DNA from: Cylicocyclus nassatus | Lineage: Eukaryota; Nematoda; Chromadorea; Rhabditida; Strongylidae | NCBI GenBank assembly: GCA_958299035.1 | Contig: CATQJL010000001.1 | Span: 54,176,333-54,240,332, forward strand | Reading direction: 5' to 3' | Length of the DNA: 64,000 bases | Notes under the pieces: model-generated | Told to the model about the DNA's origin: nothing | Database searches by the model: none | Seen by the model: the letters and a program-made list of their open reading frames with translations, nothing else | In this document: positions 1-11,010 of the stretch, piece after piece | Layout: every line of letters starts with the position of its first letter | How positions within the stretch are numbered: the stretch's first letter is position 1 | Program-made: the position numbers and the translations under genes

Positions 1-35
1 ACTGGACTTGAGTTATTCGGCGACGACTAGTTTAG

Positions 36-1537
36 CCAATATGGTCAGAATCGCCCCCGGACCATTGCTCGCGGGCACGAAGAAGCCATGTCAGTGAAGT
101 CTCAAAAATCGTAATCTCATGGCTGAACTTCAGCGTTGTATATGCTTAACATTCAAGTGTGAAGGTTTTTATAATTTTAAAATTGGAAACCCCAGTCAAT
201 CGCGCGAAGACTGTAGCTTTTAGATAAGATAATATGCCAGGTCCATGAGAGCTTACACCGCTACCTGTACCCTTACAGCTGGCGGAGGATATGTACCGGA
301 AATCCTCCAGAAGGAGTAAAATAAGGACCCCGAGCCATCAGTAGAACGGAGTGATGCTAGCGCCCAATAATTTGTTTGTGTTTAGTAGCTATTAGTCTAG
401 CAGTGATTCGCGGATTCGACGCGCACGACTCTTTATCGCTGGGCATGAAAGCGCTTTGCTGAGACAAGATTTGATGCGTTTGCGACCATAAACAGAAGCT
501 ACGCACCTACGCGTATAAGAACTGCGCACGGTAGATCCGTAAAAATCTGGCAAAATGTCACATCACGGAGTTTCAGCAATTTGATGGAATCGCTGGAGGT
601 ATGCCTTGGGCCTCAGCGTCCTGATCGCGCTACTACTAGCAAACAAATAACTGCAACCGTCGCCAGGAAGTAATCCTTAGTCGGGCTGCTTCCCTCCACC
701 TTAGCTTTCGCCGTAGGGTAAAAGAAAAATTGTAAGTCACCCACCGAGTCGAATCGCGCTGCGCGAACTATTCTAAATGCAGTTTTCTCGTTTCATACGT
801 AGGGAGGCAATATGCAAGAAAAGGAGGGGGAGGGACTTGAGTGGTGACCTGAAAAGATTCCCCCAATAAAATTTTTGAGGATCCATTGTGCCTCAGATCG
901 GTAAACCAGTGCTTTTGACATCTATTGATGAATAAAAGGCTGCTTTGACTGTGTGGATGTTGCATCGCCCATCGTGGTCGAATAGACGAGTTCGAAAAAG
1001 GGCGTACATCGGAGAAAATGCTATATAACTTGAAGCTTTTGACGAAGGCGTACTTGGCAAAACGTATGACAGAATAAAAGTTATGGCAAGCTTGAGCGAC
1101 TCAGAATTTACAATACCAGAACTATGCCTAGGTCTTATCAACAGACGCTACCAGTTTAGAATGACTAGAAATGATTTTTACTACATAATGTATCTCAGCT
1201 ATTTTTAGATCCTGCATCAGGAGCTGCCGATGACTGGGCGAAAAGCATCGGCGTCAAGTACTCGTACACTTTTGAGTTATCTCCAACTCAGTTAGAGTAA
1301 GCGCTTTTTTCAACGAAAGTGTGCTTCGCTAGCTGAGTACGTTCCAGTCCCGGCTTCGTCCTGCCAGAGACGCACATTTCACGCGTCGGCCGAGAAATTA
1401 TGGAAGGAGTGGCTTACATGGCTAACCGAATTCGAACCGAAGAGGCAGGGCGACTGCTCAACGACATTCTTTCATCCAGACCTATTAGAAGACGAAGTCA
1501 TAGTCGAGTATTCGCCTCACGGCGTCGCCACGTATGA
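36..1537 (+). CDS. M14 zinc carboxypeptidase, 3' exons only (partial)
   Basis: C-terminal part of a metallocarboxypeptidase of family M14, which removes C-terminal residues from peptides and is usually secreted or lysosomal. Proposed exons: 36-~134, 241-315, 464-538 (weak), 1209-1290 and 1348-1537 (TGA). The firm part is 1209-1290, reading DPASGAADDWAKSIGVKYSY followed by TFELSPT. This matches the family block where an ASG...DDWA loop precedes the strand carrying the catalytic glutamate (the E of FEL). The last exon (T-PGFVLPETHISRVGREI...GVAYMANRI) is the usual C-terminal helix region, followed by an Arg/Ser-rich tail. Exon 241-315 (VHESLHRYLYPYSW) fits the strand before the substrate pocket. 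The linker between 539 and 1208 could not be resolved, so either an exon is missed or the copy is damaged. The zinc-binding N-terminal half lies left of the window. Confidence 0.72.
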
Positions 1538-2690
1538 CTCATATTTGTGCTAATTCTAAGTCAGTAGAAGGGGGTCGCCCACCTTAGACAAAATCTCATA
1601 GAATATATGAATTATAGTCCAACTTCAGATGCAATGCCATATATTTTTGAATTTAAACAGTACTATATGCAATTTGGCTCAAGTTGTCTCACCTCTGTTA
1701 CGGCTCACAGCTCGAAATTAATGTTGTTCAGTCTTATGATGTGAGGTGCAGCATATTATGTTATGTCCGTTGCTTGTGAGTATCTTTTTATCTTCTAGAT
1801 CTTCAAGACTAGCTTTATTTTCACACTTACAAAAATTGAGGTGAAAACTTATCACATTGTGTGTCAAAATGTCACAAAAAATATGAAAATGAAAATTGGT
1901 GCATGAATAAATGTTAATCATGATGAGCAAAAGCAAGTTCGAAGTTTCACTCAAATTTGCAAACAAATATCGAATTGCAGACAAAGCATGGCATCTCAAA
2001 GACCTGTCCACCCAGTAATGAAGAGTACCCATAAGAGAAAGAAAAGTGTACCCATAAGAAAAAAATGTTGAATGTTAAGCTAATTAGAAACGCTATATTA
2101 TAGTGCAAATCAATGATCGTTTGTTATGTCAAGGCGGGCAATTCAAAAAGCGTGACTTATTCCATAGAGCTAAGCAAGCATCTTCAATATGAACACCATC
2201 AACCTGAATTTTGAATCACGGGAACCTTAAGGGCCGACATTCATGCTGGACACAATAATTCCTTTCCAACAACTTAAGTGGCAGTTTGAGGGTCATATTG
2301 CTTTGCTCTAACGGACGCTGGCCCACGTTTTTTGCATTCACAACACTAATAACACAAGAACGGGTCATTATTTTTGCACCAACCTAAGAAAGGCATACCT
2401 CGCGCGATTCAGCCGAATCGCGATCTCAGCGCGACTTGACGATTTGCCAGATGTCTACAAATATATCGTGCGCGGCTCTTAGATACATAGGCGCGTAGTT
2501 CGTGTAACTTGTTGCAAAAGGATCAAATCCTGCGTAAACAAAACGCACTAAAAATCAATTATGCATAGTCGTTCCGGTGCCAAATCGCGTGGTATGTCTC
2601 AGGCCTAATACATACTCCGTTAGTTTCTATTTGGTTTAGATTATTAAAATGAACTTAATGTAATTCATGAAGGTAAGACTTTGCTAAGGT
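1538..2690. other. Spacer between convergent carboxypeptidase and cdt-2
   Basis: The two flanking genes converge here, so the stretch should hold both 3' UTRs. It is AT-rich, with short open frames only, and I see no domain, RNA gene or clear transposon end. Confidence 0.5.
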
Positions 2691-5600
2691 TCAGTGGATA
2701 TCAATACAACATTTCTTCCCAAAGTAATCGAGCAGATTCCGGCTAGATCTTCTGTGGTTACTCGTAGGCTCTAAAAGTAAAGGTTTGACGATTACTAAAT
2801 TGCGCCACTTTGGGTTAAACCTTTTGTGACCCACTGTGATACAAGCTCAATGAGGAAGTATGTTACCTTATCGCAAGATGTGTCACATTACCTTTAACTT
2901 CTTTTGGGCGTGATTTGAGCGGGGTCAGTTTCACAGTCAGTTTACGAGGAGAGTTCTGTTGAACTCTATCTTCTTCTGATAGCATCTTTGAACATACAGA
3001 GTTGCCAAACTCCGTGACGCTGGGTAACCTTAAATTAAAAAAAGCTTTTCGATTTTAGGACTTATAAACGAACATAGGCATCAAGTACTTACCGTACTCT
3101 TCCAGCTTTCGAAGTGCTCACTGCAATCCCACTACGCACACAAAAGTCTTCCAGCTTCTTTTTACCGCTCTAGAATCACAAATCGCAGATATTCAGGATG
3201 ATAATTCTGTGATCCGTTGAAGAGATATATCTCTAGATAATAGTAGCATAACTCACACTAGGTAAATTGAGTAAGGAACTGCAAGATGGCTGCCTTTCCA
3301 CCAGTCGTTTTGCTTTAAACTTCGCCAAGAATCGCTCGTACACCCTATTAGGCAAATTCTCCGTAGGAAATCTGCAAAACAAGCTGTATAAAATTTCTGG
3401 ATCTGTATATTGATATTTGGTTTGTGCTGCGTGGCGAATGGACTCGACATTGGCTTCTTCATCCGAGAGACTATTCATTGCAAATTTTCCAGGTCAATGG
3501 GTGTTGTTTCACTTTTGGCATGTCGACTATAACTTTAACGTTTCTGTTGCTTCATTAGTTCATTCGCATATTGGCCAAGCGTCGTTATAGTTCTTTTTTG
3601 TTTGTTTTTTATTTCTAATTACCCCCCCCCCTGTTATTTTCTGCAGTATTGAATTTTCCTACACTCCGCGAATGCTTGATAACCTTTCTTCTGCTTCATT
3701 TAGACCAACTAGCTGCTCACATGTTGAATCGCAAAGGCCTCATCTGTTCTTTTGAATCTCTCTATATGCTGATTCCTACGGGTGGAGATGGAGAGATGGA
3801 CATATCTTTGTGGGCGCTAAGACGCTCTTTTCTCTTTCGTTGATGTTTTGATCAAAAGCTCTGCGTTGTTTCATTATACGATTCATGTTGTCGACATATC
3901 AAAAACAAAAACAAGTAAATGAATAAATAGTGCAAACCTGTAATGAAAAGCGCTTTTTCGTAATTTCTTTCGGTGTGATGACGATGTGGCCTCATAACTG
4001 GAGCTCGGAGTGCCAGGAGAAGAATTTGTTATATTGCAAAGCGGTAAAACAGGAGATCCTAATCTGAAACAAGGAAAAGCATTTGAAGCCCAATTTGCGG
4101 TTGGAAGAGGAGAAGAAAATGTATCTTTGCACTGATTCATTGTACACCTTAATTTTTAAACGAAACACATGGAAGCCATATTCATGAGAACAAATCATTC
4201 TTTGGAACGTAATCTTTTCGCCGATGACCACTCAAAATGTCTGACAAGGGAAGGATGGTTGGTCGAAGTGGCCTTTTGAAATGACCTGTATACTATATTG
4301 GAGGGCATAACATGCTCATTCCAAATCTGTCTCATTATCTGCAGTGCGTTCCTGCACGAGAAGGTATGAGCTTAGAAAAAATTGAATATGCAAATAAGAT
4401 AAAAACAGTGGTAACATTTTTCCTTGCTCTCAAATGGACCAGTAAACTTTCCAGCACTCTATAAATTAAATACTCCTCTTAGATGAGATATAACCGCACT
4501 TCGGCTGTCTCATTCAAGCGCTGAGAAAATTTGGCAACTGTTTTTATCCCAGAAATAATTCACTTTTCTGCTCCTCTAAACGCTCGTAACTCCTCGTCCA
4601 GTAACGCACCGCAGATAAGGAGGACAGATTTGGAATTAGCATTTTACGCCCTTTGACATCTTATACAAATCATCGCAGAAGGCCACTCCGACTGACATCC
4701 TTTCCTTGTGAGTATGAAGTCGAATGTCTGCCTCCCTGTCTGCCTGCTGTGCTTCTATGTTCCGAACAATATGTCAGTATCTAGACCGATCCGGACTAAA
4801 CTTTGCACACATATACTTCGAAGTGAAGCGGGCGTTATAGGTCACATTCGGTGATCGATTGATACTGATTTTTTTTTCAGAAATTCTAAGTTACGGAGCG
4901 TTACACGCAGGTAAGTGAGCTTGTTGACTACCAATACACTATCAACTTCCAGCATGTTCAATTGCCTTCCACAATCATATCGATGTTTTGCAATAGGGTG
5001 GGAGTAAGTGAACTTGCAGATTATGAATACAATAATCATTTTGAGATTATCAACCGCTTACAGATTTTGTCGATTTTTTGCAAAAAGAGGAGCTGCGATT
5101 TGGTACACGGGAGTAAATGAGCATGCTGATTATGAAATTAGTAAGGCCCGCCAAAAAAAATTGAAAATTCCTCAAGAAAACTTCGCAAGTCCGAGAAATT
5201 TTTCCAGATGAAGGGGCGGGGGCGACGAAAAATTTCAAATGAGGAGGTATGGCTGACGCCACGCCTTTTTTGAGATGTTTCACAGATTTTATAGGCCTAT
5301 ACCCCAAAACTTTCTGTAAAGCCAAAAAAAAATTTTTTTTACGAGTCCAATTTGAATTTTTTGAAATATCCAGGAACAGTTTCAAGTGTTACAAGTGAAA
5401 ACAGGTCATTTGCGCTCATAACTCATGTAGGCAACTTTCAATGATTTCGTGAAATTATCTCGAGTAGAGGCATCGTTGCAGCTCTAAGTAGTATCACGTT
5501 TTTCAAGAAAAGCTTTGAGGTGATTCTCAATTTATGACCGGGTCACCAAGTTTTCGAAGTCAGCATGTTACTGACTCTCCGTAGCCCTCCTGACGGCAAC

Positions 5601-8600
5601 AAACAGCACTTTTGTTCTCCGGAGGTGACTGCATTTACAAATCTCCATTACTTGAGATACGTCTTTTCGGTCAGTATTAAACTACAAACAATATAGTTAA
5701 TTCATCACATCATGAGTTTGTTGCTTCAAATTGGGTCAACTGCGAAGGGTAACTCACTTCATTATCTTTGAATTAGGAGACTTTGTAGGAGTTTTGAGCC
5801 GTTTAATAGGACTTGCGAAAGGTTCCTTTCGCTTGCGCGATGGCGTGACAAAACTCAGAGGAGAATTAACGCTGCTCATCCGATCTCGACCAATCGTCAT
5901 CCTATAGTTGATGAAAAGAGCCAAAAGCATTTGCAAAATTAATGCGTTATTCTGGACTTGCCAAATACCTGTTCACGAGTAAGGTAGTCTTCTCAGACTC
6001 GCTCAGCTCGTAAGGCTTGACCGCCTCTAAGTTTGATGTGGTAACCGTATCAGTCGTAACATTGTCAGCACTCCATATTCGAAAGTGTTCGTCATCCATT
6101 GAAGCGATGTATCTGCAAGAAGCTATGGACCACCGCTGGTGACTAAATGAGAATGAAGCCAGTGTAAAAGAGGTGGAAGTCAACGAAAAATTCTACCTTA
6201 TAGGAAACGAATCTAAATGTGAACTTATTTACAATTGTCCAAATGAAAGACGTTGCCGGTAAAGAAATCAAGGCAAGTAGAAAAGAAGAACACGTATGTT
6301 ATGCGAAAATTACCTTCCTGTGCGGCTCCAGCTGACACAGCAAACTTCGGTATCGTGTCCGTTTAAAGTGAAAGCTGGGAACATCGTTCGGGCCTGCCGC
6401 TCTGGAGGCATTGGCTCACCAGGGAACTCGTGTACGTCCTAATACACATTTTTTAAACTGATCAATTTGATGGAGCATTAGACATGATAAGTATCGTCTA
6501 GGCGAAGTGGCGGCTCCACAAATTTCATTCGGGATGAGGAGGAGAGGGGCTACTTTTTTTGAATGAGCATTGTGGAATAAGTCACACCTTCTAAAAAATC
6601 TGGAAATGCTTTCCAAATTTTTACGGGCTATAACCTCCCCTCCCCCAACTCGACAAATCGCTTACAAGGTTGATTTGAATTTCTAGAAATTTCCAAAAAC
6701 TTCTCAAAAGTATTTCAATAACAACTAATACAAGTCACTTCCATAATTAACCCCCAAAGTCTACTTTCAAAGTTGGCTCATTATCGAATATCTTATATAT
6801 AAAGCTGAATGTGTTTGTCTGTCTGTATGTATGTATGTCTGTACGTATGTTCCGAATAGAAAATTCCATTTCTGAACCGATCGGGACCAAACTTGGCACA
6901 CATACACTTCGGGCCCCGGCGGATGTCACAGTCCACTTTTCGTTATCGATCGATGCCGATTTTATCGATTTTTTGCAAAATTTGAGCTAGAGGGCTGGAA
7001 TTTGGCAGAGGGGTGTAATCGAGCATGCTCGATTACACCCCTCTGCCAAATTCCAGCCCTCTAGCTCAAATTTTGCAAAAAATCGATGAAATCGATATCG
7101 ATCGATGACGAAAAGTAGCCTATGACACCCGCCGGGGCCCGAAGTGTATGTGTGCCAAGTTTGGTCCGGATCGGTTAAGCAATGGAATTTTCTATTCGGA
7201 ACATACGGCGGAGCCGGGTAAGCCAGCTAGTATGTAATAAAATGTGTGGATATGAGATAGCTCAACTGGTGTTTCAGTGAGTCGCAGCCTCCTATAGAAG
7301 ATGTTGCTCAATTTCCGCGGAAGTAAAGAATCCAAAATCCGAAGTATTTTTAGATAAGCATCAAGAAATATTAGATACTAGCTGGCTTGCCCGGCTCCGC
7401 CGGGCCTGCCAGCTAGACCCGTGTACGTATGTTCCGAATAGAAATTTTTATTTCTGAACCGATTGGGACCGAACTTTGCACACATACACTTCGGTGCAGG
7501 GAGCGTGTCATAGCCCACTTTTCGTTATCGATCGATGTCGATTTTACCGATTTTTTGCAAAATTTGAGCTAGGGGGCTAGGATTTTGCACAGGGGGGTAA
7601 TCGAGCATGCTGATCACCCCCTTCGGGGTGATCAGCATGCTCGATTACCCCCCTCTGCCAAATCCCAGCCCTCTAGCTCGAATTTTGCAAAAAATCGGTA
7701 AAATCGACATCGATCGATAACGAAAAGTGGGCTATGACACGCTCCCTGCCCCGAAGTATATGTGTGCCAAGTTTGGTCCCGATCGGTTCAGAAATAAAAA
7801 TTTCTATTCCGCACATACGTACAGACAGACATACATACAGACAGACAGACATTCAGCTTTATATATAAGATGTAAAGGGAAACGCAAACAAACAATCTTA
7901 CCTGTAAGTCCCACATTACGGCTTGCTGATTTTTTGAGCCACACAGAAGATGATCGCTCACTGGACTTGCTTGGACCTGGAACTAGCTATGCTTAACAAG
8001 CATCTATAATCTAATGAAATATACCTGGACATAGAATGACTCTATCTGCGCGCCAGTATAATGTCGGACTAAAATTATTTTAACACCTCGCCTAAGAAAC
8101 GATAACTCAAAAGGCAGACAAACCAGGTCGAGTGTCAGCAGTTAGAATTCCGTATTCGTACACACAGTTGTCCGTAACGGCTGCAAACAGCGAGCTGCCG
8201 TATCGGTCGAGGCAAAGACTTGTGACTCCTGCAACTTCAAGTCAGCGAAAAAATTTGTAGTTTATGTGAACCAAGGCACACACCTGCATCTTTACTGATC
8301 GGGATTTCTAGTGTAGATAAAACGTAGCCCTCATCGTTCACAGCAATTTTTCTGGTATCCCATAATCTAAGCCCACTGCAACGAGTTACAATTTATTGGA
8401 ACAAAAGCTCCCCTATAACGAACTAGATGTTCCTTGTCGAGAGAAAAACTTATCTTTTTGCGTTGGAAGAAGCTGAGATCAAAGTGTAGTCATTCGCATA
8501 CACAAGACTCGTAACACTTGGTGGTTCCGCCTTCTCAAGTCGTCCGGAAAGTCGCAGTGAAAACGACTTTTTCTTCGGTGGAGTTCGGAAATCTTCAAAT

Positions 8601-9896
8601 TTTCTGTGAACCCATGACAAATAGAACCAGATTCTGACCAACGAAGAGTAAATTCGTAAGCCATAGGTACTCCACATTGAATAAATTCAAGGAACTTTAG
8701 ATCATTAGTGTAATCGTGAGCTAGTCATTATCTGCATGACAAAACTGCAAACATAAGGCATTAGCAGTGACTATTTGTGAAAATTCTTTCGCGGGGGGGG
8801 GGACGCAACAAAAATTCTTCTCGAATGTGGCAGTGTCAGCCTTTTGGAGCACTCTTCTTTCTAATGACCCTATAATTTTGGAGAAGGGGCGAGGAGGTAG
8901 CAACTCACCGAAAACTTTTTTTACAGAGCTAATTCGAATTTTCAAAACAATTTCAAAAGCCTCGCAATCAACACATGTAAAAACAAATCACTTGCATATT
9001 TTTACAAATTATGTAGATGATTTTTGAGAATTTTGCGATCCTTCTCGGAGGAACGGGTAAACGTCAAGTTTTGCCTACGCACCGCACGCATATGACAACC
9101 TATAAGCGAACGTTGCATTGCCGAGCTCAGAACCATAGCAATTTAGGAACTGAACTAATGGTCATGACTGCGTCACTAGGGTGAACGCACAATCGAAAAG
9201 AATTTGTGAATAAAGGATTAGAAAGTGAATATGAGTGGAATTGTTGAAATGGAAAAAATGTGCATTCGCTGACCCTTCACAACATGTGCATTTCTGTACA
9301 CATTTACAGGCTTCTTCACTAGCTGCCCTTGCTTCTGGAAGCTGCTTGTCCTGGTGTCCCAAAGACGTATCTGGCCATCTCTTCCACCAGTCGCAAAGAT
9401 ATCTAAAATCAACCCTATGTAGGCATTACCTTCATTTCATGTGTACAAAAGCATACTGCTGCAGTCTGGAGCAAAGCAAACACTACGGACAGACATCTCA
9501 TGGCCAAAGTATAGAGTAGATTGCTGATGTTGTAGGTCCCACAAGCTGAATTTGGGCAAACGAAGTACACGTATTTACATACCGGAGCTATAAATAGATG
9601 GTAAACTTACCGCACCGTTGTGTCACCTGAGATGGACAAAAGACCATTTGGGCAATTTGGTACGCCGACAACATCCATAATTGTAGCTTCATGAGCAGGG
9701 AAACCTCAAAGATGCCAGCTGTAGCCCAAATTTCTGAGGATTCCTCGGGAAACTTACATTGTACCATCGTGATTTGCATAGCATGTTCAGGCCCAACGAC
9801 TGGTGTTATATCTGCTACGCCAATATTGCCTTCATCGTCACCGAGATAAAGCAAGGTCTCGCAATGAGGAGAGAACCGACATACGACCCATGTGCA
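2691..9896 (-). CDS. cdt-2: CDT2/DTL-type WD40 substrate receptor of CRL4 ubiquitin ligase
   Basis: CDT2 loads substrates such as CDT1 onto CUL4-DDB1 when they are bound to PCNA on chromatin. Exons (minus strand, 5' to 3'): 9896-9758, 9704-9611, 9545-9457, 9402-9274, 8592-8454, 8375-8284, 8228-8124, 8068-8025, 7976-7902, 6438-6314, 6112-5969, 5901-5758, 4063-3938, 3470-3257, 3169-3093, 3028-2892, 2770-2691 (TGA). All phases join, giving about 650 residues; human DTL has 730. WD blades are clear, for example FATGGRDGQIRLWDTR, SGLRLWDTRK and SMDDEHFRIWSAD. The tail is rich in Ser-Pro and Lys-Arg (TPSRKRKEPFASPIKRLKTP) and ends RRSSRNLLDYFGKK, a PIP-like box comparable to that of vertebrate CDT2. 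The first coding exon, upstream of 9896, was not found. The exon start at 8592 could instead be 8603. The intron after 8454 starts with AT. Introns carry palindromic repeats. Confidence 0.88.
4720..5135. repeat. Degenerate copy of GCATGC-cent palindromic element
   Basis: A worn copy of the family seen at 6793, 7378 and 41731. It keeps the GTCTGCCT-type start, the GTTCCGAA and CCGATCCGGAC blocks, the GATTTTTTGCAAAA block and the GAGCATGCTGAT centre, but lacks the mirrored half. It lies in the long cdt-2 intron 5757-4064. Confidence 0.6.
6793..7230. repeat. Palindromic element, copy A
   Basis: Two arms of about 200 bp converge on GAGCATGCTC near 7021-7030. The arms carry TATGTTCCGAATAGAAA, the CCGATCGG block, GATCGATCGAT and GATTTTTTGCAAAA in mirrored order. 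One end is a GTCT/GTAT microsatellite next to TATATATAAAGCTGAAT; the other ends GGCGGAGCCGGG-TAAGCCAGCTAG. It lies in the cdt-2 intron 7901-6439. Confidence 0.85.
7378..7870. repeat. Palindromic element, copy B (inverted relative to copy A)
   Basis: Same family as copy A with the ends reversed: CTAGCTGGCTTGCCCGG on the left, and the ACAGACAGACAT microsatellite and AGCTTTATATATAAG on the right. The centre near 7620 is a long hairpin of GAGCATGCTGATCACCCC type. Only about 150 bp separates it from copy A. Confidence 0.85.
8376..8453 (-). other. cdt-2: Non-canonical AT-AG intron in cdt-2
   Basis: Reading the minus strand, the exon ends ...GCAAAAAG and is followed by ATAAGT where GTAAGT is expected. 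The acceptor GCAG precedes T-GGG-CTT. Joining at these points gives the family-conserved ...K-S-G-L-R-L-W-D without a break, while reading through gives an in-frame TAA. No usable GT lies in phase. It may be a tolerated AT-AG intron, a damaging allele or a base-call error. Confidence 0.6.
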
Positions 9897-10032
9897 CTAA
9901 ATTCACTAATATAAGCGGTTCTTCGACACATCTTCTATAAACAAAGATGCAGAAGAAATGTCCACACATTTACGCTTTACATTTCTCTCACTACATAGCT
10001 AACTATGTCTCTGCGAATTTTCTTTTCGAAGC

Positions 10033-10266
10033 TGTGGCCGTATTCATCAACGAACCCAGTGGGTTCCGTTATCAAGTGCGTAAGCGAAAACAGTGCCATT
10101 GGGTTGGATCGATTTCCACAAAAAGCACTGCCAGGTTCTCGAACCCACTAGCTTCTCGAATATCGATCTCGTGGGTTAAGCCTACCCATTGGGTTTCGGA
10201 ACCCACTGTGTTCGTTGATGAATACGGCCACTGTGGCCGTAATCATCAACGAACCCAGTGAGTTCC
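10033..10266. repeat. Inverted-repeat element plus extra end copy
   Basis: GTGGCCGTATTCATCAACGA-type arm at 10033-10067 is mirrored at 10197-10231, about 35 bp each. A third, direct copy of the arm follows immediately at 10232-10266. The internal part is full of GAACCCA/TGGGTT words. No transposase frame is present. Confidence 0.75.
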
Positions 10267-10761
10267 GGAACCCACTGGGTTAGTGCTTTTGATGAATATC
10301 GATTCTACCCTGGAGTAGGCCACTGGTCTCATTTTGATCTCACAATTAAGACAAAACATTAGAATTTGTAAGTCCTGCACGCCCCGTATCCGCCACTACC
10401 GCGAAGTATCAGGAATATAGCGAGTCGCTAATCGTATTGCGTGTCATTGTGTAAAACTTCACCCCCCCCCCCTTCGTATTTTGGGAATCGACAGTATAGC
10501 CGAGTCAGTTCACGCAGAGACTGACGCCTTTGCATCGGACTGAGATAGTTCCTATTTACAAGCAAGGGCAGACCGCAAGAAGTTAACAGAGCGCTTGGTC
10601 ACAAAGATGCTGCCAACGTCGCAGTGGCACTCTGTCTTGCTTGATACTAAGCGCCTTACCCTCTGTCTCATTTGGAGGGAGCCCTCGAGCGGCTCAGGCA
10701 CCCGCGTCGCCTCGCCTAGATCGCGCCACGTTCGCAAACGTGTCGTCTGATCATTTTGCTA

Positions 10762-11010
10762 CGCCTGAGGGAACGGCCATAGGCTGCCGGCAACGTTTTC
10801 GGTGCTGTCAATGTTGTCGGTGTTGTCGGGGTTGTCGAGGTTGTCGGTCGTTCTAGGACCACATGATAGCCTCCACGTTTCGCGCTCTCTCTAAACTGTT
10901 TCTGACCGACCGACAACCTCGACAACACGGACAACACCGACAACACCGACAACACGGACAACACCGATAAAACCGGCCGTTGCCGGCAACCTATGGCCGT
11001 TCCCTGAGCG
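10762..11010. repeat. Fold-back element with mirrored 9-bp minisatellite arms
   Basis: Outer terminal repeats of about 33 bp (AGGGAACGGCCATAGG type, 10762-10794 against 10978-11010) enclose TTGTCGGTG-type 9-mers at about 10805-10850 and their complements (ACAACACCG) at about 10910-10970. A single strand could form a very long hairpin. Confidence 0.8.

Noticed and set aside
1718..2032. 104-codon minus-strand frame
   Set aside because: AT-rich spacer with random-looking composition and no homology that I can recognise.
5754..5936. Stop codon TGA at 5754-5756 as the end of cdt-2
   Set aside because: The same bases form a strong GTGAGT donor; five downstream exons join in phase and end in a PIP-like box.
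10460..10475. Homopolymer C or G runs (also near 3625, 8797, 25665, 48606) as regulatory sites
   Set aside because: Short mononucleotide tracts recur widely in this genome and have no consistent position relative to genes.
10641..10964. Cys-rich (CRQRFRCCQCCRCC) and Leu/Ser-repeat frames
   Set aside because: They are translations of the 9-bp minisatellite arms of the fold-back element, not genes.
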